Shown: positions 22,649 to 32,778 of the stretch, piece by piece
How positions within the stretch are numbered: position 1 is the first letter of the stretch
How the letters are laid out: every line of letters starts with the position of its first letter
Assembly (NCBI GenBank): GCA_950022295.1
Contig: OX465600.1
Span: 9,114,001 to 9,178,000 of the forward strand
From: Bromus sterilis
Lineage: Eukaryota; Streptophyta; Magnoliopsida; Poales; Poaceae
Direction of reading: 5' to 3'
Length of the DNA stretch: 64,000 bases
Notes under the pieces: model-generated
The model's input: the letters and a program-made list of their open reading frames with translations, nothing else
What the model was told of the DNA's origin: nothing
Database searches by the model: none
Position numbers and translations under genes: made by a program

Positions 22649-24509
22649 CGAAAATAATATTTTAAACAATAATTTAAAAGTTTTATTTTAATTCTTTAAA
22701 ATGCTTATAATCATCCATGCCACACCAGCTGCAGATAAACGATTCCTCATGTGCAGAACTGCAGATAATGATATGGTTCGAAGCATCTCTGCGTACCAGA
22801 TGCAATTATATATGTGTATACATACAGCTCACGACGACCCAGCAAAAACGATCTAAAGAATCCGTCAGAAAAAGCACGATCTGTTGATGAAAAGTAGTAG
22901 ACGGAGAGTGTCTACCGGCCTCTGGTTTCTCCACGACTGTAGTAGACTTAGCCGATCGATCGGAATGTGGCCCCTCGCATTGGACGGCTGAGAGAGAGTA
23001 AACGCCTCCACCGTTGAACTTGAACGAACCCCTTAAAAAGAAACTCTGGGTGGAGTCCAAACTGGCGCCCCATGGATCACCGGCGGGACGCAGCGAATCG
23101 GCCGCGGCGGCCGGCGACGTCCGCGTCCCGCGGCCCGCCGGCAAAGGCGAGCGCGCCGAGCCAGCCAGCCCGAGGAGTAGCTCGGCTCGAGCTGGACTGA
23201 GCAAGCAGCCCATTGCTTTTTCCTCTGTCTCTGTCTGTAGCATCGTTTGACTCTGGGGGAGCTGAGGTCTATGCTGTCCTGTGCGGCTACTCGATGGTGG
23301 AAGCGGCGGCGGTTCGTCGTCGGCGGAGCGGGATTCGCAATCGCAGATAATGTTTCCCTTGCTCCCTCCGCTCCGCTCCGCTAGTGGCACGTACTGTACT
23401 GGCGATGGAATGTGCACCTGGACGGTTTCTTTCTACTACAAGGCGGGCGTTGCGGCCGGGATGCGGCGCCTACCGAGACTCCGACAGGGACGCGCAGACC
23501 GTCGCTGTCCGTCCACTGGCTTGGCCAATATCGATCGCATCTATGTCGAATGTGCCATGGCATCGGCATCGCAAAAACACATTCCGGCTTTCCGGCATTC
23601 AAAACAAAAGGCCTGCTTTTAAAAAAGACCGTTCTAACTTAGCTATCCTTATGATTTTAAGGATAAATTCGAACGATTGAGACGTACAGGCGTACAGCAC
23701 AAACACGAGTGGAAAAGGAAGAGAAAACGCACACAATCTTTTCCATTCAGAGAAAACTGAAAAGTTGATGATGAACCAAAGATTCTTCATATCCAAAAAA
23801 TTACAAAATATTTTAGCTCTCAAACGACAATTCTGATTTAAAATCCAAGTTCACCATTGAATTCATCACGATGAATCTTTGAAAGTAGATCTCACGTCTA
23901 TATGTTTTGATGATTATTTTTTGGATCCGATATTAATAGCCCTCGGCTATGTAATTTATCACGCATATCGTACATAAATTAGCATGTTGTTTACATGGAA
24001 ACTATCGAAGAATAAAAGTGGTTTCTTCAACCTTCTTCTCACATGCACATGCACATGCATGCATGCTCTAGTGTGAAGAACAAGCACACATTTATTGTAG
24101 AGTGAATTGTCTCAGAAGGACAGTCTCATGGCACACTTCATGTCAACTTTGACAATGATTTTTTGACACAACCGAGATACTCCTCCAACAATTAGGAAGC
24201 CCGAGCTTGTTTCCGATGTTGGAGTTTGGGGCGATACATTTTTTGGAGAGGAGTGGGGACAGAAAAATGTAATTTGATTTTTTTTTGTTGCATGTATATG
24301 GATCAATTGCTAAAGGCTATTCATTAATTTACTCATGAACCTGGGGGTAGTGGTCCAGAATGGTCCTCGAGAAGTTCCATCGCTGCGTCTATCATCTATG
24401 AACATGGGTGCTCGATAAGGTCTCGTGCAAACTATGAACCTCATCGGCTTTTGCAGGCTGTGGCCAAACTTGTTCTCTCATTGGTCAAATAAAGTGAGAT
24501 TTTGTTTTA
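22649..24509. other. Intergenic region with a GC-rich island at 22900-23500
   Basis: Frames of 203 codons (22806-23417, minus) and 113 codons (23281-23622, plus) overlap in a GC-rich island but show no recognisable domain. They look compositional. The island could be a promoter or captured sequence. The remainder is AT-rich. Confidence 0.35.
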
Positions 24510-24611
24510 CTTCCTCCGTTCGAAATGGATGTATCTAGATATATATTAGTTCTAGATGCATTCATTTTTATCAATTTCTGTGGTAAGTAAGCAAATTTCA
24601 AACGGAGGGAG
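24510..24611. mobile_element. Stowaway MITE
   Basis: Ends are CTTCCTCCGTTCGAAATGG and CAAACGGAGGGAG, with TA on both sides. Confidence 0.8.
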
Positions 24612-24720
24612 TATCAAGGTAAAGTTCTTTTGTACGTATCATGCTTCCTTAAATTTATACAGTTCTCATTTTTTTATCTACAAAGGATGGTCGACGTTTA
24701 TTAAAAAAAGCATAAAAAAT

Positions 24721-25000
24721 TGTTGAAATAAGTATATTACCAGCTTCTTCAACAGATCGGTCTTTTGGATGAATTGGTTGGAGTCTATTGTTTAATATGT
24801 TATCAGAGCCTTAAGGTCTTGAGTTCAAGTCGTGGGTAACACACTATTAATCTAAAAATAGTTGTGGCCATCTGTTCGGCTCTTGCATGCCTCTATGTCC
24901 CGTCTTGACGTGAGGGGATGTGTTGAAATAAGTATATTACCAGCTCTTTTGGATAAATTGGTTTTGAATGAATTGGTTGAGTATATCTTCTAATTTACTA
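24721..25000 (+). mobile_element. TRIM-like miniature LTR retrotransposon
   Basis: Two direct repeats of about 77 bp begin TGTTGAAATAAGTATATTAC (24721 and 24921) and share a TGAATTGGTTG stretch near their ends. Just after the first lies TATCAGAGCC (24801-24810), the core of an initiator-Met-tRNA primer binding site. Just before the second lies the purine-rich TGAGGGGATG (24911-24920), placed like a polypurine tract. The order LTR, PBS, PPT, LTR in about 280 bp with no coding capacity defines a TRIM. The target duplication is not clear, and the LTR 3' ends are approximate. Confidence 0.7.
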
Positions 25001-25343
25001 AAGCCCCTATGGGTAAAATCCCTAGGAATCAATTGAGATGTGGGTGCTCAATTTTGACCTGGTCCCACCCTGAACTGGCTGGCTCTTTCATGTGGGCCCT
25101 TTTCTCCAGATGGTGTTCTGTCATCGGATAAGAAAAGTGCATGGATGGTTCGTGCCAGCCTACGTGCATAGCAGGATTTAGGGGTTTTAAGTCTACGCAT
25201 GTGGCTGTACATTATTTTATGGGTGCTATTTATAGTATGTATACGCATGCATGATTGAGCTGCTTCGGCCAATTAGATGTAAGCACGAAGGATCAGGTGC
25301 ACATATTGATCGCGTGACTGCATGTATACATGTTCGGCAGGGG
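25001..25343. other. Unassigned intergenic sequence
   Basis: No gene or element boundary was recognised. Confidence 0.4.
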
Positions 25344-25853
25344 CCAGAGCAGATGCGCTATACCGCTTTAAGCCCGTAAATATTTTGCAGGCGACCGCAA
25401 AATCGCCTTTTGCCGCTATATCTACGGCGCGGAGGAGGATTTAGGGTTCTCGTGTCGTCCCAAACTTTTTCTCCGGTGAACACGATCAAAGAAGTGATGG
25501 ACGCCGATGAAAAAGACACGACCGAGCGTGTAGAGGCGTTCAACGATGAGCTTGAGCTCGCGGAGGTCGTGAAGACCTCTGCGGTCGACTACTACCTCTA
25601 TCGCAACTACAAGTGAGGCGGCTCCTAGCATCCTCCGATTACCACGTAGTAGATGTTCTTTTTTTTATGTTTGAGTGCTCCGGCGATGTTTCGATCAAAA
25701 TGTATACTGCGAACTCTCTATCTAAAAATTGCGTAAATATGATATTAGTTATGCCGTATCTGTTTTGCCGCGATGAATTTAGTACTGCATATGCGTTTTT
25801 GCGGCGAACCACATCCGAAATATGGCGATCAGGATTATAGCACATCTTCTAGA
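25344..25853. mobile_element. Possible small TIR transposon with a 39-codon frame
   Basis: Inverted ends are suggested by CAGAGCAGATGCGCTATA at the left and TATAGCACATCTTCTAGAG at the right. Between them a plus-strand ATG at 25497 opens a 39-residue frame rich in Asp/Glu that ends AVDYYLYRNYK (stop 25614-25616). It may be a truncated exon carried by the element. No target duplication was confirmed, and the class is unknown (Harbinger-like by appearance). Confidence 0.35.
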
Positions 25854-26271
25854 GTTGTTTTTATGTATGATCCAAAGTGGGAGGATATTCGTGAGCCATG
25901 TCAAGATCTCTTGACGGCGATTCTACGGTTGTGACCACAATGGAGAGTGTCACTTTTAGCCTTATCGGCTGAAGTTTTTTTTATCACGCACATTAACACC
26001 ACCAACAACAATATTTTTTTCTACGAAACGCCAGTTTCAACAGACCCATGGCTATCTAGATCCCAGCCCACAAAAAAGAGGATGTAGCCAAATTCAGGAC
26101 CCAACGCCAAGTAAACAACTTTCAACGACGTCTCAATACTATAGCCGGTGCGGCGAAGCGCGCTCGGTACTTCTAGTTGTTCAATAAAGATGAATCATGG
26201 TCAAGTGTTTCATGATCCATGATCACGGCCGATTGGACGGCCAGGAGGGCGCTGACCAACACGGGCAGTGA
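25854..26271. other. Unassigned intergenic sequence
   Basis: No gene is seen. A short inverted pair (TCATGATCCATGATCA) lies near 26210. Confidence 0.4.
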
Positions 26272-26274
26272 TAA

Positions 26275-28340
26275 GATCATTTCCAGCCGCGCCCCCAAGA
26301 GGCCCCCAAGATGGCGCAAATAGCGCCGGACGGACGTATTTCGCCCAGTCGCGCCCCCAAGACCCCAATTAGCGCCGGCTCGGGCCGATTTTGAGTCTGG
26401 CGAACCCAAGCCGAACCCAGCGCGCTGGGGGTCACTTGGGGGCGCCGGACGAAACGAAATCGTCTGCTTGGCCCACTGGCAGACCAAGCCGACCCAAAAG
26501 GGACTTCTCTCCCCACCTCTTCACACTGCCCTTGTCGTCGCCGGCCGCCGCACCGCCGCTAGATAGCCGTTTCTGCCACGTTTCTGCCGCCCAAAACACG
26601 ACGCTGCTTCTCCCACGCCTCCCCTCTTCCAAGGCCGCCCCTAGTTCACCGGCGTTTGGCCGGCGCGAAACGCCAAGCCGAGAACGCCGGCGCAAAGTCT
26701 CGCCCACCTCGCGCCCCACCTGTTCGACGAATTGCGGCCCCGAGATGGACTCCGACGACAAGACACTCTTCGCCGCGTTGATGGAGGAAGAGGTGATCGC
26801 CGGCGCCTAGGACGACGAGCACCTCATGATGCTCGCCGCCTTGGCCGACCTGTTTGGCGCCAACAAGGAGCCGCATCGAGGAGGTTCCAAGATGGGCCGC
26901 CGGAAGGGAAAGGAGAGGGGCCGTTCGGAGGGCTACTGTTTTCTCTACTCCGACTACTTTGCCGATGTTCCCCTGCACGGCGAGAAGACATTCCGGCGTC
27001 GGTACCGCATGGGCCGAAAGCTCTTTCTTCGCATTGTCAATTCACTTCGAGAGTACGACAGCTACTTCGTTTGCAAGAAAGATTGCACCGGCACAGTTGG
27101 GTTCTCCTCACTTCAGAAGTGCACAACGGCCATGAAGAAGCTTGCATACGGAACTCCTGGTGATGAACAGGACGACTATGCACGCATGGTCGAGTGCACC
27201 GCCCTTGATTGTTTCTACAGATTCTGCAGAGCAGTAGTTGGCTGCTTTGGGAAACAGTACTTGCGAGCACCCAATGCAGAAGATACTGCTCGAATCCTAG
27301 CAGAGAATGAAGCAAGAGGATTTTCTGGGATGCTTGGAAGCATCGACTGCATGCATTGGGAATGGAAGAACTGTCCATTTGCTTGGCAGGGGATGTACAA
27401 GGGTGCAAAAGGTCACTGCAGTGTGGTACTTGAGGCGGTTGCTACACATGATCTCTGAATTTGGCACTCCTTCTTTGGCATGCCAGGAACACACAATGAC
27501 ATCAACGTCCTGCAGTGTTCAAATATCTTTGCCAGGCTTGTCGAAGATCATGCTTATCCGATGAACTTTGAGGTCAATGGGCACCAGTACAACAAGGGAT
27601 ACTATCTGGCAGACGGCATCTATCCAAGATGGCCGGTATTTGTGAATACTATCTCAAACCCTGTGTCAGGGGGAAGCACGCCCATTTTGCCAAGTACCAG
27701 GAGTCTTGTAGGAAGGATGTTGAGCGGGCATTTGGGGTACTACAGTCTCGATTTGCTGTTGTCCGGTACCCCGCTCAGACTTATCCGAAAGATCAAATGT
27801 GGGAGGTGATGAATTGTGTGTCATCTTGCACAACATGATCATTGAGAGCGAGAAAGCGGAGCCAGTGTTTGACTCTGAACCATATATCAACCAGGGGCCT
27901 CTTGCAGTTGTGGATCACCAGATACCATCAGATTGGACAACCTATCTTAACATGCGCCAGGAGATCCGAGACCCGTACGTGCATCGCCAACTGCAGGAAG
28001 ATCTAGTGGATCATCTATAGATGCGCAAAGGCAATGTCTAGTTTGATCTTTTTTTTTTGTATTTGTGCCGAACTATGTGTAATATCATGTTGTATGCCGA
28101 ATTTGCGCCGAACTGCGCCTATATTTCCATGTTTGTGCTGAATCTGTGTCAAAAGAGAATTAATTTGCGCCGTTTTGGATCGAATTTGGGCCGAATCTGA
28201 GCCGGCCCCGCCAGTCTTGGGGGTCGCCTTAGGGGCGCGGCTGGGGGAAAACTCGCCCCAAGACTTATCACCGCGCCGAACGCCCCCAAGCGACGCTAAA
28301 ATAGCGCCGTCTTGGAAGGGCGAACGAGTTGAAAATGCTC
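26275..28340 (+). mobile_element. Full-length PIF/Harbinger element with dead transposase
   Basis: The element starts GATCATTTCCAGCCGCG and ends GAACGAGTTGAAAATGCTC, imperfect inverted repeats (GA.CATTTCCA against GAGCATTTTCAA), with TAA on both sides (26272-26274, 28341-28343). Subterminal GC-rich words are shared with the MITE at 19343-19723. It is 2066 bp long and contains only the transposase frame. The second, Myb/SANT-like ORF that usually accompanies PIF/Harbinger transposases was not found. Confidence 0.85.
26745..28020 (+). pseudogene. PIF/Harbinger DDE transposase (broken)
   Basis: The frame starts MDSDDKTLFAALMEEE at 26745 and covers most of a HARBI1-like transposase: RRRYRMGRKLFLRIV, then GTVGFSSLQKCTTAMKKLAY, then GMLGSIDCMHWEWKNCP (first catalytic Asp region) and KGYYLADGIYPRWPVF (second Asp region). 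Further on come RKDVERAFGVLQSRF (Glu region) and ILHNMIIE, ending at the TAG 28018-28020. Four lesions are visible: TAG at 26808-26810; TGA at 27456-27458, where the family has Trp (DLWIWHSFFG); a 1-base frameshift in the poly-G near 27668; and another near 27820. In the live state it would have cut and pasted its own element and related MITEs. It cannot now make a full protein. Confidence 0.9.
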
Positions 28341-28379
28341 TAACCTGGACAGACTGTAGGTCCAGAAACTTAGCTGTTG

Positions 28380-30322
28380 GCTGCGGCTAGTGTGGGGCCG
28401 AGCCGAGCCGAGCGCCGGAACCACCCTCCCCACCACCCCAATCATATGATTTGATTACTCGATTTCATCTGACAACTCCTCCGGAAGCCCCAAGGGCCAA
28501 ATTCCATCCCCCCCATGGCGTAAAGCTCCCTCCTTTTGCTCTCCACGCCTCTTTATTTCCCACCTCCCCTCGCCTCTCCGTCTCTTCGCATCACTGCCCT
28601 CCTCCACCCGTTCGCCGAGCCGCCTCCGGCTTCTCCACTCCAGCCTCCTCTGTCCCGCGGTACGGATCTGCGCCCCTCACTACTCGCAACATTTTTTCAC
28701 TCGCTATTCGTTTTCCTGCGGCGTTGTGAGAAGTAGTCGAGAGCTCCTTTGTGCTTGGGCGATGGAATTGTTTCTGGTTCTGTTTGGGCTGTTCTGGGTA
28801 GGCTGAAGCCTGAAGGCGATAGGAACCATATATAGAAGCTTGCGGTTGCAGGATGCTTTATCTTGATTTGCAGGCTCTCTTGCCATAAATTAATGGATTT
28901 TAGTGGTGATTTGGCAAACTGAGCATTTGTGAATTTAGTCGCCAAGATGGTGGCAGGCTTGGAATAGCTGAAAAAATTATTGATGTCTTTCTAGTAATAC
29001 AACAAGTTAACTTTTATTCTCCATGGTGCCCTGCTTTATCTTTCTTTGTTCAGCAATTCCTGTACTTCAGAATTAGTTGTGGTTTTAAACCAAGAATTTG
29101 TTACAGTATCTTTTGAAGTCCTTAGAGCTCCTAATCTAATTAAAGGAAGCCTTCTGCCTTGCTTAGAATAGCTGGAAAAACTGAGGCATTTTGATGCTGT
29201 CAGGCATGGTAGATTCAGTCTGGCACAAGTGGGTCGAATTTGCATTCTGAGATAAGTTGTTTCTGAGATTTGGTTCCCAGTGTTTTGCATATGATGGTTT
29301 TCATCATTTTTGCCTCTAGAGTCGGCTGAAAATATTTTTTCCTGTGGCCCCTTCATTAGTATTTTTGGGTCGAGTAACGGAAATCTCAAACGGCTCACGG
29401 GAAATACATATGTTTTCCTAAGAAGTCGAAGCTCTAGATCTTGAGAAAGATACCGACTTAATTTAATATAGAAATACATAAGTACACTGCAACTCAAATT
29501 TACAGTATAGGAAGTGAAATCAGCCGTATTGGTTTTAAAGTAGCATTAGTTGCTACTAAGCGCAGGCAAACACCATGTGAACACCATAGCACTAATTCTA
29601 ATCATGATTTACCATTTCCTTATGTACATTAATGAACTGAAAAAACATGCACCGGCTGATCATATATATGTTTGATGTATTCTTGTTAGCATTTCTATGC
29701 AAAGCCATATGAACCGTTAATTGTTAATCTCATTACTTCTGGATTTCCTTACAGGCTCTTGAATCGCTTTATTATTTTCACCTGTAGTTCTTGTTATTTT
29801 TCAGAAACATTAAGTTGGTTTTGGTCCACATTTGCAGTAATAGAACTTGTGAATGAGTAGGCTTGCATTTAATCTTTTGGGTTCTCCATCATATTTAAGA
29901 AAGATTAGCTTCAGTCAGTTGTTTTCTTTTCATTAGTTCTTATTTTGTGTAGCTAAATTTTGCATGCTACCTGATTTTCTTGCAGATCTCAGAGGTCATT
30001 GAATTGTGTGATATGAAGTCTGTTTGTGGATTCTATTTTATGCATAAGATGCGGTGCACATGATTTTTCCCCGTAGTGCTGCTTCATCACCATTTTGCAT
30101 TCGGGACTAGTAAGCTTAATGCTCATGGACAGAGCTGATACTTCAGGCTTCGTCAGCGGTGGCTCACATTGCAAGAACATTGACCTGTACTTCCATTTTG
30201 TATATACTATATACTTTCTCGGTGGTGAAGTTGTTAAACTGGGGTTCTGATTGTTCGGCAGAAGCTATTGGCCACCGGACAGCGCTCAAGTCTTTCTCAG
30301 TCCTAATACTATATTTACTGAG
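28380..30322 (+). other. Promoter and intron-containing 5' leader of the Cys/His-repeat protein gene
   Basis: Upstream of the coding exon is a GC-rich, CpG-containing block (28380-28720), with CCGAGCCGAG repeats and pyrimidine-rich CTCC tracts, typical of a grass gene's promoter and first exon. Below it, 1.2 kb is T-rich and intron-like. Plausible acceptors are TTCTTGCAG at 29984 and TTGTTCGGCAG at 30262, directly before the coding exon. Exon boundaries are inferred by eye. Confidence 0.5.
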
Positions 30323-32224
30323 ATGGACCTTAATATGACAAATCTTTGGTTTCATGGGAAGGAACATATGGCTGCTTCATTCTCTCAAGTTGAACCCGCT
30401 GTGGTAAATTGCAGGAATGAAGGCCTGGATGTAGCATCACTTAAAATTGGTTGCCTTGGGAACTCAGAAGCAGTTGAGACTTCTAGAAAATCATTCGAGC
30501 AAAGGAACCGGCGCTCCCCTGTTCCTGATGATGACTGCAGGTTGGTTCTAGGACTTGGGCCAATGCTAAATCTGTATTCTGCTGATAGTCACTCATCTGG
30601 TGGGAATGCAAGAACTGATCCAGGGACAGTGGTGGGGACTTCAAGGGTCAGCTCAAGGTATTTACAATCCACAGCAGTGCCTGACCGCAAGGAACATTCA
30701 CATAAAAGAAAAAACGGTATTGTCTTCCCATTTATTGAGGAGGGGTCAACTTCAGCCAAAAGGAAATCAGGGGATTTTGAGCTGCCACTTCTGTTTGCTC
30801 CAAGATCAATTGATCTTTGTCTTGATGGAACACCGACAGAGACTGATGTCCAGCAACACCTTGGCACCGGATATGAGGCAGATCATGATAGGTCTCTTGA
30901 GGTTCAGCTTAGCACTGAGCCTTCAGCAACAACTTATTCTTCTTTTGCTGCAACTTCAGATACAATGGCTTGTGCTGATAGTGGGGAGCAGAGAAGTCAT
31001 CAACGCAATCTTAAGAAGTGTAGGTTCAATGGGTGCTCAAAGGGCGGAAGGGGTGCATCAGGACTCTGCATTTCCCATGGTGGCGGTCACCGGTGCCAAA
31101 AAACAGGTTGCAATAAAGGGGCCGAGAGCCGAACAGCGTTCTGCAAATCTCACGGAGGAGGAAAGCGGTGCCAAGAGTTAGGCTGCATCAAAAGCGCCGA
31201 AGGGAAGACAGAGCTTTGCATCGCTCACGGTGGTGGGCACCGCTGCGAGGTTCAGGACTGTTCCAAAGCAGCACGTGGAAGGTCGGGATTTTGCATAAAA
31301 CACGGTGGAGGGAAGAGGTGCATGATGGAGGGCTGCAATCGGAGCGCTGAAGGTTACCCCGGGTTGTGCATCGCGCATGGAGGAGGTCGGCGATGTCAGT
31401 ACCCGGACTGTGGCAAGGGAGCACAGGGAGGCACCCTGTTGTGCAAGTCCCATGGTGGAGGCAAACGGTGCATATCTGAAGGTTGCACCAAAGGGGCCGA
31501 GGGCAGCACGTTGTTGTGCAAAGGGCATGGCGGCGGGAAGAGGTGCCTCTTCGAGGGAGACGCGGCGTGTCCTAAGAGTGTTCACGGCGGAACCAGCTTC
31601 TGCGTGCTGCACGGAGGTGGCAAACGATGTGCTGCACCAGGGTGCACCAAGAGCGCCCGCGGTCGCACCGATTGCTGCGTGAGGCATGGCGGTGGCAAGC
31701 GCTGCAAATCCGATGGGTGCGGCAAGAGTGCACAAGGGAGCACGGACTTCTGCAAGGCGCACGGCGGCGGGAAGCGGTGCTGCTCAAGCGCCGGCTGTGA
31801 GAAGTTTGCCAGGGGGAGGAGCGGTCTGTGCTCTGCTCATGAAAACCTGATGGCCTCAAAGCAGGAGCTGGAATGCGGGCAAGGCAGAAGCATGAGAGGG
31901 TGCAGCGTCTTCAGCGGGATAGGCTCTTCTTCCTTGGCACCGGGCAGCAGCATGGACCATGTGATCTCTTCTTCTGTCCCTGGCGCCTCGTCGGGCTACG
32001 GCGAGTCGTTGCAAGGCATGAAGAAGAGTGGCAGACTCATACCGCCGCAGCTGCCGGTTCCTGGCTCCCTGAAACCATTGTCTTCGTTTAACCTGGCTGG
32101 AATTGGTAAGGAGAGTGGTGAGTTCGTCTTGCCGGAGGGGAGGGTGCACGGTGGAGGGCTCATGTCCATGCTCGGACGACACCTCGGGCTGGGAAGCAGC
32201 AACATCAACAACCCGGAATCCTGA
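30323..32224 (+). CDS. Cys/His tandem-repeat protein ('WRKY19-like' / 'loricrin-like')
   Basis: The coding exon gives 633 residues from the ATG at 30323 (MDLNMTNLWFHGKEHMA). The longer open frame upstream is leader sequence 3' of an acceptor and has no ATG. Residues 1-230 are polar and low in structure, with a basic KRKNG/KRKSG pair that may act in nuclear import. Residues about 231-506 hold eleven tandem 25-residue units of the form C-x4-C-x10-C-x2-H followed by GGGKRC, which could each bind zinc; unit 8 has three extra residues. The C-terminal 125 residues are Ser/Gly-rich. Grass and Arabidopsis relatives are often named 'probable WRKY transcription factor 19' because the same repeats precede the WRKY domain there. 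No WRKYGQK motif exists here, so that name should not be read as function. Molecular role unknown; DNA, RNA or protein binding are all possible. The frame is intact. Confidence 0.9.
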   Translation: MDLNMTNLWFHGKEHMAASFSQVEPAVVNCRNEGLDVASLKIGCLGNSEAVETSRKSFEQRNRRSPVPDDDCRLVLGLGPMLNLYSADSHSSGGNARTDPGTVVGTSRVSSRYLQSTAVPDRKEHSHKRKNGIVFPFIEEGSTSAKRKSGDFELPLLFAPRSIDLCLDGTPTETDVQQHLGTGYEADHDRSLEVQLSTEPSATTYSSFAATSDTMACADSGEQRSHQRNLKKCRFNGCSKGGRGASGLCISHGGGHRCQKTGCNKGAESRTAFCKSHGGGKRCQELGCIKSAEGKTELCIAHGGGHRCEVQDCSKAARGRSGFCIKHGGGKRCMMEGCNRSAEGYPGLCIAHGGGRRCQYPDCGKGAQGGTLLCKSHGGGKRCISEGCTKGAEGSTLLCKGHGGGKRCLFEGDAACPKSVHGGTSFCVLHGGGKRCAAPGCTKSARGRTDCCVRHGGGKRCKSDGCGKSAQGSTDFCKAHGGGKRCCSSAGCEKFARGRSGLCSAHENLMASKQELECGQGRSMRGCSVFSGIGSSSLAPGSSMDHVISSSVPGASSGYGESLQGMKKSGRLIPPQLPVPGSLKPLSSFNLAGIGKESGEFVLPEGRVHGGGLMSMLGRHLGLGSSNINNPES

Positions 32225-32778
32225 AGTGAAAACAACACACCTTGTATGTGTGTGTGTGTGCGCGCGCGCTCTTTGCGCATATTATGATTCTGCGCCTGGC
32301 AACCGTATGCATGGTTCTATCTTGACCGGCATTTGAACTTTGATGTTCTCCCAACTGGTTAATACTGTCAGCATCTACTCCTTGTGTGTACACAGAGAGC
32401 TTCAGTTTACTTGTTCAGCTGTATTTGCATTGCTCCATAAACGAACCTGCATATTAGTATGGATTTATATCCCTATGCATGGTTGAAATTTCAAAATCTT
32501 CTTCTGTTGTATCAAACCTGTTTCGATTTCATCATGGCCTTCCCAAATAGTTTCTCTCTTTTGCTACAGAGGGAACGAAGCAAGTCAATACAAAGCTGCC
32601 TATTTTTGTTCGTTCCAAGGACGAATCCGGATTCCGGAGTCACCCAACACTACTCGGCAACACAGCAATGACGACAAAGAACTTGGTAGCCAAGTCGGAC
32701 TCCAACCCCTCCGGCTATACATTGAAACGAAGACGATGGGGAAAGGAAACCAGCCAGAAGAAACAGCAACCGGCGGCC
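32225..32778. other. 3' UTR of the Cys/His-repeat gene and promoter of the second F-box gene
   Basis: A (TG)n(CG)n microsatellite sits at about 32247-32270 in the probable 3' UTR. The F-box open frame extends back to an ATG at 32668, but those 37 codons are not matched in the paralogue and are treated as leader. Confidence 0.5.

Noticed and set aside
22806..23417. 203-codon minus-strand frame
   Set aside because: It has no domain and no codon pattern distinct from the GC-rich background. Kept only as an unassigned island.
24058..24066. CATGCA repeats as a regulatory (RY) element
   Set aside because: It is a short CATGCATGCATGC simple repeat with no adjacent gene to regulate.
30251..30322. 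24-codon upstream extension of the Cys/His-repeat frame
   Set aside because: It has no ATG (it begins at TTG) and crosses a probable splice acceptor at 30262.
32668..32778. Upstream in-frame extension of the second F-box gene (37 codons)
   Set aside because: The paralogue starts at the ATG next to the F-box and has no matching extension, so this is treated as leader.
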